In this document: positions 35,301 through 43,227 of the stretch, piece by piece | Layout: each line of letters starts with the position of its first letter | Position numbering within the stretch: the stretch's first letter is position 1 | Assembly (NCBI RefSeq): GCF_026341775.1 | Contig: NZ_JAPEOB010000004.1 | Location: 186,001-250,000 of the forward strand | From: Streptomyces sp. NBC_00654 | Lineage (GTDB): Bacteria; Actinomycetota; Actinomycetes; Streptomycetales; Streptomycetaceae | Reading direction: 5' to 3' | Length of the DNA: 64,000 bases | Notes under the pieces: model-generated | The model's input: only the letters and a program-made list of their open reading frames with translations | The model's database searches: none | What the model was told of the DNA's origin: nothing | Program-made: the position numbers and the translations under genes

Positions 35301-38300
35301 GCGGGGACGGCCGCATCCGGTTCCTGGGACGCGCCGACCACCAGGTCAAGGTCCGCGGCCACCGCATCGAACTCGGCGAGATCGAGGAGGCCCTGACCCG
35401 CCATCCGGACGTCGGCACGGCCGCGGTGACGGTGTGCCGGGACGAGAGCGGCGAGGCGTTCCTGGCCGGCTATCTGACCGGCACCGCGCCCGATCCGTCC
35501 GAGGTGCGCGCCTTCCTGCGCACGGAACTCCCCCGTGCCATGGTGCCCGCCCGGCTGACCGTCCTGGAACGGATGCCGCTCAGCCCCGCGGGCAAGATCG
35601 ACCGCCGTGCCCTGCCCGCCCCCGGGGCAGGCGATGCCGGGACCGTGGCCCGCACCGCCCCGCGCACCCCCGCCGAACGGACCCTCGCCGGGATCTGGTC
35701 GCAGGTCCTCGGCGCCGCCGAGGTCGGCGTGCACGACGACTTCTTCGCGCTCGGCGGCAACTCCATGAAGGCGGTCCTGGTCGCCGCGCGCGCCAGGGAG
35801 GCGGGGCTGTCCCTCACCACCCGCCGGATCTTCGCCCACCCGACCGTCGAGGCGCTGGCCGCCGAGGAGAGCACGTCCGCGGCCCCGGCTCCCGCCCCGG
35901 CCACCCGCCCCTTCGAGCTGTGCGGACTCGAACCGCGGACGCTGGACGAACTGCTCGACGCCACCGGGCGGGAGGAGACCGAGGACGTCCTGCCGCTGTC
36001 CCCGCTCCAGACCGGGCTGCTGCTGCACACCCTCGCGGAGACCGCCGACTACGTCCGTACGTTCGCCGTCGACATCGAAGGCGACTTCGACGCCACCGCC
36101 TTCGAGGAGTCGTGGACCCGCCTCGTCGACCGGTACGCGATCCTGCGGTCCTCCTTCCGCTGGGCCGGACTGCCGCACCCCGTCCAGGTCGTGCACCGCG
36201 AGGCACCGCCGCGCTTCGAGCACGTCGACCTGACCGGCCTGCCCCCGCACGACCGGGAGGAGCGGCTCACCGGGCTGACCGGGGCGGAGGGGCGGACCGT
36301 CTTCGACCTGGCCGCCGCGCCGCCCGCCCGCTTCCTGCTGATCCGCGTCGCCGAGGACCGCCACCGGTTCGTCTGGACCACCCATCACATCGTGTTCGAC
36401 GGGTGGAGCCTGTACACCCTTCTCACGGAGGCGTTCGAGGCCTACCGCACCCGGCGGGACACCGGCAGCCTCCCCGACACCCCGGCGCCGCCGCCGTTCC
36501 GCGACTACCTGCGCTGGCTCGCCGAACGCAACGCGGCGGACGAGGCCGAGGCCGATGCCGGGGCGCGGGCCGAAACCGGGGCGCGGGCCGAAGCCGAAAC
36601 CGGGGCGGACGGCACCGGGAGCGGCCACTGGCGTACGGCCCTGGCGGGCTTCACCCGGCCCACCCCGCTGCCCGGAAGCCGCACCACCGGCGACACCGAG
36701 GGGGTGTGGACCGCGCGCCGGAAGCTGGACCCCGGTCTGGTCGCCGCCCTGGAACGCACCGCCCGCCGCCACCACGTCACCGTCGGCACCCTGGTGCACA
36801 CCGCCTGGGCCCTGCTGCTGGCCCGGACCAGCGGCGAACGGGACGTCGTGTTCGGCACCACCGTCTCCGGCCGCTTCGGTGACGTCGACGGTGTCGACCG
36901 CATGGTGGGGCTGCTGATGAACACCCTGCCCCTGCGGGTCGTGGCCGAGCCCGGCCGCCCGCTCACCGAACTGCTCGGGGACGTCCACGCGCGGATCACG
37001 GAGGTCGCCGGACGCGCCCATGTCGCCCTCACCGCCGTCCAGCGGGCCGCCGAAGTGCCCGTGGGACGACGGCTGTTCGACAGCCTGGTCGTGTTCACCG
37101 ACACCGGGGGCGCCACCCTGCCCGCCGGGGTCCGCCCGGTGGCCGAGAGCGAGGCCCGGGACACCGGCTATCCCCTCGTCCTGGAGGCCGCGCGCTCCGA
37201 CGGCCTCACCCTGGAGGTCGGCTGCGCGCGCACCCACTACGACCGGCCCACCGCCGGGCGGCTGCTCGCCCAGACCGAGACACTGCTGACCGGCCTGTGC
37301 GCCCCGGAACCCGGCACCGCCGCAGAGGTGCCGATGCTGTCGGCCGGGGAACGCGACCTGGTGCTCCACACCTGGAACGCCACCGCCACCCCCTTCCCCG
37401 ACGACCGCACCCTGCACTCCCTGGTGGAGGACCGGGCCGCCGCCACCCCGGACGCCGTCGCCGTCCGTACGGTGGCCGAGGGGATGACGTACCCGGCGGC
37501 GGCCGGGGGGATGACGTACGAGGCCGCCGAAGGGCCGGCGTACGAGGCCGGGGCGCTGACGTACGCGGAACTCAACACCCGGGCCAACCGCGTCGCCCAC
37601 CGGCTGCGCCGGGCCGGGGTCGGCGCCGGCTCCCTGGTCGCCCTGTGCACCGAACGCTCCCCGGAACACGTCGTCGGCCTGCTCGGCATCCTCAAGTCCG
37701 GCGCGGCGTACGTCCCCGTCGACCCCGAGCACCCCGCCTCGCGCCAGGCGTATCTGCTCGCCGACGCGGGGGCACAGGCGGTGCTCACCCAGAACCGTCT
37801 GCTGGACACGCTGCCCGGCACGGACGGAACCGGTGTGCCGGTCCTGGCCCTGGACGACCCCGCCCTGTGGGCGGACGGGCCGGACCACGACCCGGAGCCC
37901 CTCGCGCGCCCCGCCGACCTCTGCTCGCTCTACTACACCTCCGGCTCCACCGGCGCGCCCAAGGGCGTCGCCTCCCACCACGCGGGCTGGGTCAACCGGA
38001 TGGCGTGGATGCAGCGGCGCCACGGACTGCGCCCCGGTGACGCGGTGCTCCACAAGACCACGCTCACCTTCGACGACGCGGCCGTGGAGATCCTGTGGCC
38101 GCTGATCGAGGGCGGCCAGGTCGTGCTGCTGCCGCCCGGCGCGCACCGCGACGCGCACGCCATCGTCGAGGCCGTCGTCCGGAACGCGGTCGTCCACGTC
38201 CAGTTCGTGCCCAGCGTCCTGGAGGTGTTCCTCGATGTGCTCACTCCGGCGCGGGCCGCGGGGATGACCGCCCTGCGGTCGGTCCTCACCAGCGGTGAGG

Positions 38301-41300
38301 CGCTCCGCCCCGGCCTGGTGCGCAGATTCCGGGAGCTGTTCGGGGACCGGGTGAGCCTGGACAACACCTGGGGTGCCACCGAGGTGTCCATCGACTCGAC
38401 CTGCCGGGTGTGCACCGCCGAGGACGCCGCCGCCGGGAGCGGCGCGGTCGCCCTCGGACTGCCCTTCGACAACAACACCGTCCATGTCCTCGACGCGGAC
38501 ATGGAGCCGCTGCCGGCCGGCGTCACCGGCGAGCTGTACATCGGCGGCACCGGCCTCGCCCGGGGCTACCACCGGCGGCCCGGCCTGACCGCCGGACGCT
38601 TCGTCCCCGACCCGTTCGGGCCGCCCGGCAGCCGGCTGTACCGGACCGGAGACCTGGGACGGCGACGCGCGGACGGTGTGCTGGAGTTCGCCGGCCGCGA
38701 CGACCACCAGGTCAAGCTCGGCGGCGTACGTGTCGAACTCGGCGAGATCGAGGACGCGTTGCGCCGTGCGCCCGGGGTCCGCGACGCGGTCGCCGACGTC
38801 CGTACCGTGGACGGCGCGAAACTGCTCGTCGCCTATCTGACGGGCGACGCCGACCCCGACCGGACCCGGGCCGCGCTGCGGGCCGAGCTGCCGGACGTGA
38901 TGGTCCCCAGGGCGTTCGTCGTCCTGGACGCCCTCCCGCTCAACTCCAACGGGAAGACCGACCGGGCCGCCCTGCCACACCCGGAGCCCGGCGGCGCGGC
39001 GGACCCCGGTGACGCGCACGTCGCCCCCCGCACCCCGACCGAACAGGCGCTGGCGGACATCTGGGCCCGTGTCCTGCGGATACGGCACATCGGCGTCCAC
39101 GACAACTTCCGTGTCCTGGGCGGCGATTCGATCCTGCTGATCCACACCGTGGCCCGCGCCCGCGAGGCCGGTCTGACCGTCACCCCGCGCATGGTGTTCG
39201 ACCATCCCACGGTCGCGGAGCTGGCCGCCGCCGCGGACGCCGAGGCAGCCCGCGGCCAGGTGCCCGTCCACGCCGAACAGGGCCGCGTCACCGGCGAGGT
39301 GCCCCTCGGACCGATCCAGCGGCACTACGCCGAACTGGGCCCGCACGACCGCTTCAACCAGACACAGCTGCTGCACGTCGGCCCGGAGACGGGCGCCGAC
39401 ACCCTGCGTACCGCGCTCAGGGCCCTCGTCGAGCACCACGACGCGCTGCGGCTGCGCTGGACCCGCGGCCCGGACGGCTGGCGGCAGCACCTGACGGCGG
39501 ACACCCCCGACGACGACCCGCTGCACGTGGTCGTCGACCCGGCGGACACGGACGCCGCCGTCGAGGCAGCGCACGCCGGGCTCGACCTCTCCCGCGGACG
39601 CCTGCTGCGGGCCGTCCTGGACCGGCCGTCGGGCCGTCTGCTGCTGGTGGTCCACCACGTCGCCGTCGACACCGTCTCCTGGAACATCCTCGTCGAGGAC
39701 CTCACCACCCTGTGCGGCGGCGGGCGCCCGCCCGCCAAGACGACCTCCGTACGCCACTGGGCGCGGCGGCTCCAGGAGTACGCGGACAGCGAGGAGTTCG
39801 GCGCCGAGGCCGCCTACTGGGCGCTGCCGCGCCCGGCGGTGAAGCCCCTCCCGGTGGACCGCGAGGGCGGCAGCGACACCGAGGGCCGCTCCCGCACCGA
39901 ACGCGTCGTCCTGCCGGCCGCGCTCACCGAGGCGCTGCTCCGGCAGGCCGCCGCCGCACACGGTGCCGAGCCCGAGCACCTCATGCTCGCCGCGCTGGCG
40001 GCCGCCCTCACCGAGTTCACCGGCGGCGACACCTGCGCCATCGACGTCGAACGCCACGGCAGGGAGCCACTGTTCGACGACGTCGACCTGTCCCGGACCG
40101 TGGGCTGGTTCACCAGCGTGCAGCCCCTCACCCTCACCCGCCCCGCGTCGGGCGACACCGCGGACTGGGTCGCCGCGGTCCGGGAGCACGTCCGCACCCC
40201 CGCGGGCCGCGGCATCGGCCACGGCCTCGCCCACCAGCTGCGCCGGAGCACCGCCGGACCGTCCGGCACCGGGGCGCAGGTCGCCTTCAACTACCACGGG
40301 CGCAGGGACACCGCAGCGCCCTCCGACGCCCTGCTGCGCCCCCTGCCGCACACCCTCGGCACCCCGGTCGACCCCGGGCAGCGGCGCTCGCACCTCATCG
40401 AGGCCGACTCGGCGGTCCTCGCGGGCGAACTCCACATGGAATGGCGTTACGCCGCCGACTCCTTCGACGCCGCAACCGTGCGCGGCCTGGCCGAACGCAC
40501 CCTGCGCAGGCTGGCCGGGCTGGTGGAGAGCGCCACCGTGCCGGGCGCGGTACGACGGCCCGCCGAGCCGTTCGTCGCGCGGCTCTTCCCCGGCAGCCCG
40601 GTCCCGTTGCCGCCGATGCTCCGGCACCGGGTGCCCGGCGTGGGCATCGCGGTGATCGCCGAGGGCGAGCTGCGGGGAGCCTGGGGCTTCGGCACCCTGG
40701 GCGCCGACGACTCCACCCCCGTGGACGGGCGGACCCTCTTCCAGGTCGGCTCGGTCAGCAAGCACATCACCGCCCTGGCGGCCATGCGGCTGGTCCAGGA
40801 CGGCCGGCTGGACCTCGACACCGACGTCAACAAGCTGCTGACCACCTGGCGGCTGCCCGGCGACGGGGTCACCCTGCGCCATCTGCTCACCCACACCTCC
40901 GGCCTGGGCGCCCAGGCCTATCACGGCCATCATGCGGACGAGCCGGTCCCCACGCTCCGCGAGATACTCGACGGCCGCCCGCCCGCGCCGACCCCGCCGG
41001 TACGGCCCGAGGGCCCGCCCGGCTCGCCGTACCTGTACTCCAGCGGCAACTACACCGTCGTCCAGCAGCTGCTGGAGGACGTCACGGGCCAGGACTTCGT
41101 ACCCCTGATGCGGGCCCTGGTCCTGGATCCGCTGGACATGCGGGACAGCGACTTCGCCCTCGACGCCCCCCGGCGTCACGACGGCACGGTCGCCCGCAAC
41201 CACGACTCCGCGGGCAGGCCCCTTCCCGAGGGCCCGCACCTCTACCCCGAGGCGGCGGCCGGCGGTCTGTGGTCCACCCCGCGGGACGTGGCCCGGGTCG

Positions 41301-41602
41301 CGATCGAGATCCAGCGGGCGGTCACCGGCGGCCCGGCGGCCTTCCTCGGCGCCGACGCGGCGGCGCAGATGCTCCGGCCGCACCCCGGCACACCCGGCGG
41401 ACTCGGCGTGGTCGGCAAGCCCTACGGCGACCGCCGCTGGTTCGGCCACACCGGGGGGGTCCCCGGCTTCCGCGCCCTGACCTGGTCGGACCCCGACCGG
41501 GGCCTCGGACTGGTCGTCACGGCCAACTCCGACGCGGGCGAGGACTTCCTGCGCGAGCTGCTGCACGAGCTGGGTGTCGGACTGGAGGACGCGCGATGGT
41601 GA
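29363..41602 (+). CDS. Trimodular NRPS with epimerase and fused PBP-type thioesterase
   Basis: A 4079-residue synthetase read as C(50-490)-A(514-1015)-PCP(Ser ~1067)-C(1140-1560)-A(1600-2085)-PCP(~2134)-C(2205-2640)-A(2686-3206)-PCP(~3256)-E(3310-3730)-TE(3745-4075). C motifs are HHCVADEW, SHHILADGWS and THHIVFDGWS; the E motif is HHVAVDTVSW. The terminal domain is beta-lactamase/PBP4-like (SVSK at ~3797, YSSGNY at ~3891, GHTGG at ~4030), the offloading-cyclase type that accepts a D-residue C-terminus. Pockets read as DIAQAACVYK, DIVQGAVVWK and DDVQLSTIDK. GTG start with GGGAGG 5 bases upstream. Although first in gene order, it must act last in the assembly line. Confidence 0.93.
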   Translation: MTSEGLGERRVLTAAKRELLRQRLRGRPAPAPDRREPADGIPRRPAGEAAPLAPVQHNLWVADRLLPDNSTFSVHRVLRLTGTLDRAAVRRALDALVERHESLRLVFRDGRPPTQTALPPAPAALREADLTRLPPAARANAAVRLAEEEIGTPFDLEAGPVFRAVLAKRDESTHLLVLNLHHCVADEWSCGVLGREFGALYAACAEGVEDLRTVLPELPATYTDYAAWQSARLSGDLLTVQRDYWRKALDGVPPVLELPADHVRPPAPTFWGHGARRRLTPEASAALRAYARARGVTLYTAVLAVYAAFLHRWSGGQERFSVLTPVSGRVSADTEPLIGMLANTLPLPMDTTGAPAFTTLTDRVNAVVLGALEHQDITFEQLVADAGLPRDTSRNPLAQVMFQCIEAGEHVWELPGLAVERERVSRASAKVDLSLIAVNLDDGVQLDLVGETSLFEPATVERMLDSLVEVLTRAVVRPDTVVGALDLLSAADRERLAAEWNPAATGAPPAGTVLDLFDASVAATPDAPAVVFGDTTLTYRQLDAASDRTAERLLAAGAAPGELVGIHLSRSERLVVALLGTWKAGCAYLPLSLDHPVERVRTTLEDAGAVLVLGERGRTALGDGPPVLYMDDETGTLGAAGETGAADETRRTRAAGETRAAGTDRATAPRVRPAVPPMSLAYVLYTSGTTGRPKGVAVHHAGVLNFLCGLRDELGSRPQDVWFGITGPTFDIAVAETFLPLITGARVVVTPDGTERDPAAAAEIIRTHGVTHVQITPSGWRILLTAPRLPRIAVAMAGGEALPPSLVAEMRLAARRVLNCYGPTEITVYATYDDVTDPGTGITVGAPAAHVTAHVLDEAMRPVPPGVAGEIYIGGAGVAHGYHARPGLTASTYVPDPFGPPGARLYRSGDLAVRRTDGRIRFLGRNDHQVKIRGHRIELGEIEARLTEHPEVSEAVVTVQQAPSGARLVGYVVGGAREEELRRHLGAALPAAMVPAVFVMLDSMPLSANGKADRKRLPAPQTVPDDAATEELPADGPQRVLAGLWSELLGVERVGPRDSFFALGGDSVSAVFLVSKAREAGYVLTARQVLAHQTLAELAAVAVPPAVTPAVPAPTPEDFPLAGLGQDDLDRVLSGTGTGDVQDIYPCTPLQAGMLFEAVHDPDGDAYFTQYRWEIEGDLDPDTLAAAWQYVVDRHDALRCSFRWEGLPRPLQVVHRSIPLGLTTLDWTDTPAGETGARLDALLAEERRRGFDLFRTPPHRLHLIRTAPATHHLVWHSHHILADGWSVGPVLNEVFATVTALRRDGHPPRDLPAPVSHRSYVEWLENQDPRAAEDHWRETLAGLTEPTSLPVVRPAGEDRPAGRARTVERGLAPGLIEELTRLARARRCTLGTVLQGAWALLLGRWSRSDDVMFGLTVSGRSVDLPQIERTVGLLSNTLPVRVRWSGDDRLGDWLGRLGGELGALRDVEHCSLVDIHGWSDVPGDRKLFDSILVVQNLAAAGRADLGGLRVRMGPVHQNSGYPLMLNIRLDADGPCAQLIHDDARVDTEDAERLLASFGRLLASAAETPDARIADLAILPETDHDLVVHHGNATAREYPAATTVPRMIADQLARTPGETAVVCGADEWSYTGLDVRAEELADRLRAAGVRPGDRVGLRLDRSAALFAAVLAVWRVRAAYVPVDPEYPAERTAHVLSDAGVRVLITDSDESTPPDVTRVDVRAPAAGTPAERATDAVRPPDPDDLAYVLYTSGSTGLPKGVEITHRSLARLVAAMTDVVAPSGPQVWLGLTALSFDISTVEMFVPLTTGGRVVVVPEEARWDAPAQRALIRRHGVTHVQATPSGWRLLLAAGFGPHDAVTTGLAGGEALPVSLATELTACLPRLVNVYGPTEATVWATYDEVGDGDGEVTIGRPLPNVTAYVLDDAMRPVPAGAPGELYLGGAGVGRGYHARPALTARAFVPDPFGPPGARLYRTGDLAARRGDGRIRFLGRADHQVKVRGHRIELGEIEEALTRHPDVGTAAVTVCRDESGEAFLAGYLTGTAPDPSEVRAFLRTELPRAMVPARLTVLERMPLSPAGKIDRRALPAPGAGDAGTVARTAPRTPAERTLAGIWSQVLGAAEVGVHDDFFALGGNSMKAVLVAARAREAGLSLTTRRIFAHPTVEALAAEESTSAAPAPAPATRPFELCGLEPRTLDELLDATGREETEDVLPLSPLQTGLLLHTLAETADYVRTFAVDIEGDFDATAFEESWTRLVDRYAILRSSFRWAGLPHPVQVVHREAPPRFEHVDLTGLPPHDREERLTGLTGAEGRTVFDLAAAPPARFLLIRVAEDRHRFVWTTHHIVFDGWSLYTLLTEAFEAYRTRRDTGSLPDTPAPPPFRDYLRWLAERNAADEAEADAGARAETGARAEAETGADGTGSGHWRTALAGFTRPTPLPGSRTTGDTEGVWTARRKLDPGLVAALERTARRHHVTVGTLVHTAWALLLARTSGERDVVFGTTVSGRFGDVDGVDRMVGLLMNTLPLRVVAEPGRPLTELLGDVHARITEVAGRAHVALTAVQRAAEVPVGRRLFDSLVVFTDTGGATLPAGVRPVAESEARDTGYPLVLEAARSDGLTLEVGCARTHYDRPTAGRLLAQTETLLTGLCAPEPGTAAEVPMLSAGERDLVLHTWNATATPFPDDRTLHSLVEDRAAATPDAVAVRTVAEGMTYPAAAGGMTYEAAEGPAYEAGALTYAELNTRANRVAHRLRRAGVGAGSLVALCTERSPEHVVGLLGILKSGAAYVPVDPEHPASRQAYLLADAGAQAVLTQNRLLDTLPGTDGTGVPVLALDDPALWADGPDHDPEPLARPADLCSLYYTSGSTGAPKGVASHHAGWVNRMAWMQRRHGLRPGDAVLHKTTLTFDDAAVEILWPLIEGGQVVLLPPGAHRDAHAIVEAVVRNAVVHVQFVPSVLEVFLDVLTPARAAGMTALRSVLTSGEALRPGLVRRFRELFGDRVSLDNTWGATEVSIDSTCRVCTAEDAAAGSGAVALGLPFDNNTVHVLDADMEPLPAGVTGELYIGGTGLARGYHRRPGLTAGRFVPDPFGPPGSRLYRTGDLGRRRADGVLEFAGRDDHQVKLGGVRVELGEIEDALRRAPGVRDAVADVRTVDGAKLLVAYLTGDADPDRTRAALRAELPDVMVPRAFVVLDALPLNSNGKTDRAALPHPEPGGAADPGDAHVAPRTPTEQALADIWARVLRIRHIGVHDNFRVLGGDSILLIHTVARAREAGLTVTPRMVFDHPTVAELAAAADAEAARGQVPVHAEQGRVTGEVPLGPIQRHYAELGPHDRFNQTQLLHVGPETGADTLRTALRALVEHHDALRLRWTRGPDGWRQHLTADTPDDDPLHVVVDPADTDAAVEAAHAGLDLSRGRLLRAVLDRPSGRLLLVVHHVAVDTVSWNILVEDLTTLCGGGRPPAKTTSVRHWARRLQEYADSEEFGAEAAYWALPRPAVKPLPVDREGGSDTEGRSRTERVVLPAALTEALLRQAAAAHGAEPEHLMLAALAAALTEFTGGDTCAIDVERHGREPLFDDVDLSRTVGWFTSVQPLTLTRPASGDTADWVAAVREHVRTPAGRGIGHGLAHQLRRSTAGPSGTGAQVAFNYHGRRDTAAPSDALLRPLPHTLGTPVDPGQRRSHLIEADSAVLAGELHMEWRYAADSFDAATVRGLAERTLRRLAGLVESATVPGAVRRPAEPFVARLFPGSPVPLPPMLRHRVPGVGIAVIAEGELRGAWGFGTLGADDSTPVDGRTLFQVGSVSKHITALAAMRLVQDGRLDLDTDVNKLLTTWRLPGDGVTLRHLLTHTSGLGAQAYHGHHADEPVPTLREILDGRPPAPTPPVRPEGPPGSPYLYSSGNYTVVQQLLEDVTGQDFVPLMRALVLDPLDMRDSDFALDAPRRHDGTVARNHDSAGRPLPEGPHLYPEAAAGGLWSTPRDVARVAIEIQRAVTGGPAAFLGADAAAQMLRPHPGTPGGLGVVGKPYGDRRWFGHTGGVPGFRALTWSDPDRGLGLVVTANSDAGEDFLRELLHELGVGLEDARW

Positions 41603-43221
41603 CGATCGACGAGGCATTCCGCCGCTGGACGGCCCGCACCCCCGACGCCGTCGCCCTGCACGGCACCGGCGTCCGGCTCACCTACCGCGAACTGGACGAG
41701 GCGGCCACCCGGCTCGCGGACCGGCTGCGGCGCCTCGGCGTACGCCACCAGGAACTGGTCGGCGTCGCCGCCGCCCCGTCACCGCAGTTCGTGGTGAACA
41801 TCCTGGCCGTCGTCCGGGCGGGCGCCGCCTACGTACCGCTCGACCTGGCCTATCCGGACGACCGGCTCGCCCACATGCGCCACGACAGCGGCATCCGCGT
41901 GCTGATCGCCGACTCCCGGGAGGAACTGCCCACCGCGCTCGCCGACTGCCGGATCCTCGACCCGGACCGGCCGGGCGACGACACCCCGGCCGGGGGGCCT
42001 CCCGCCGGGGGTACGTACGACGACGGCACGCACACCGGGAACGGCCCCGTGCCCGGCGGCCCCGTGCCCGGCGGCCCCGTGGCCGCCGCGCCCGGAGACC
42101 TCGCGTACGCCATGTACACCTCCGGCTCCACCGGCCTCCCCAAGGCGGTCCTGGTCGAACAGCGCAACGTCACCGCCTTCTGCCGCGCACAGGATCTCGC
42201 CGCCCCCGGTCCCGGCCGCACGATGCTGCGGAGCAGCTCGTTCTCGTTCGACGCGTCGGTGCTGGAGATCTGGGGCGTGCTGCTCAACGGCGCGTGCCTG
42301 GCCTTCCCGCCCGACGACGTGTTCGGCGCGGCCGACCTCGCCGAGGCCATCGAGGCCCGGCAGGCCACGGACCTGTGGCTGTCGGCCGGACTCTTCCACC
42401 AGCTCGTCGAGGAGGACCCCACGGCACTCGCCGCGCTGCACACCGTCGTCACGGGCGGCGACATCGTCTCGCCCACCCACGTGCGGCGCGCCCTGACCGC
42501 CAACCCGGGACTGACCGTCGCGCACATCTACGGCCCGACCGAGACCACCGTCGCGGTCTGCCGCCAGCTGCTCACCGACCCCGGCCGGCTCGAATCCCCG
42601 CTGCCGCTGGGCACCGCCCTGCCGGGAGCGCGCCTCCACGTCGTGGACGAGGAGGGCCGCCCGCTGCCGCCGGGGGAGACCGGTGAACTGCTCATCGCCG
42701 GGGAGACCGTGTCCCGCGGCTACCACAACCGCCCCGGACTGACCGCCCGGCGCTATGTCACCGAACCCGGAACGGGACGGCGCGCCTATCGCAGCGGCGA
42801 CCTCGCCCGGATGCGCCCGGACGGCACGGTGGAGTTCGCCGGCCGCGCCGACCAGCAGGTGAAGATACGCGGATTCCGCGTCGAACCCGGCGAGATCGAG
42901 GCAGCCCTCGGCGAAGTCCCCGGCGTACGGGCCTGTCTGGTCGTGGCCCGTACGGCACCGCCCGGCGACAGACGCATCGTCGCCTATGTCGTCCCGCACC
43001 CCGGAACCCGGCTGTCCGCGGCCGACGTCCACCGGTCCCTCGCCGGCCGGCTGCCCCGGCACATGCTGCCCGCCGAGTACCTGGCGCTCGACGCGCTGCC
43101 CCTCGACGCCAACGGCAAGGAAGACCGGCGCCGTCTGCCCGAACCCCGGTGGGGACGCGGCACCCTCGCCGCTCTCGACCCCGCCACCAGCCCGCACACC
43201 GCCCAGCCCGAGAGGATCTGA
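41596..43221 (+). CDS. Free-standing NRPS adenylation domain
   Basis: A 541-residue discrete A domain. Core motifs are YTSGSTGLPK (~175), FDASVLE, YGPTETT (~312), YRSGDLARM (~398) and the catalytic Lys in LDANGKEDRR (~505). The pocket reads D-A-L-W-V-G-I-V-A-K, whose first four residues resemble valine codes, so a branched aliphatic residue is a tentative guess. No PCP is attached; it probably loads the discrete carrier at 28674. It overlaps the large NRPS by 7 bases, indicating coupling. A repeat-derived Pro/Gly linker (PVPGGPVPGGPV) interrupts the loop before A3. Confidence 0.92.
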   Translation: MVTIDEAFRRWTARTPDAVALHGTGVRLTYRELDEAATRLADRLRRLGVRHQELVGVAAAPSPQFVVNILAVVRAGAAYVPLDLAYPDDRLAHMRHDSGIRVLIADSREELPTALADCRILDPDRPGDDTPAGGPPAGGTYDDGTHTGNGPVPGGPVPGGPVAAAPGDLAYAMYTSGSTGLPKAVLVEQRNVTAFCRAQDLAAPGPGRTMLRSSSFSFDASVLEIWGVLLNGACLAFPPDDVFGAADLAEAIEARQATDLWLSAGLFHQLVEEDPTALAALHTVVTGGDIVSPTHVRRALTANPGLTVAHIYGPTETTVAVCRQLLTDPGRLESPLPLGTALPGARLHVVDEEGRPLPPGETGELLIAGETVSRGYHNRPGLTARRYVTEPGTGRRAYRSGDLARMRPDGTVEFAGRADQQVKIRGFRVEPGEIEAALGEVPGVRACLVVARTAPPGDRRIVAYVVPHPGTRLSAADVHRSLAGRLPRHMLPAEYLALDALPLDANGKEDRRRLPEPRWGRGTLAALDPATSPHTAQPERI

Positions 43222-43227
43222 CCGACC

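Noticed and set aside
33964..36882. A 972-residue alternative plus-strand frame inside the NRPS
   Set aside because: It is an out-of-frame shadow; the NRPS frame has intact A, C and PCP motifs over the same bases.
29009..41617. A 12.6-kb uninterrupted minus-strand reading frame opposite the large NRPS gene
   Set aside because: It is the mirror of the NRPS codons in extreme GC DNA. Its translation is Gly/Val/Arg/Asp-rich with no domain, and the plus strand carries complete NRPS motifs throughout.
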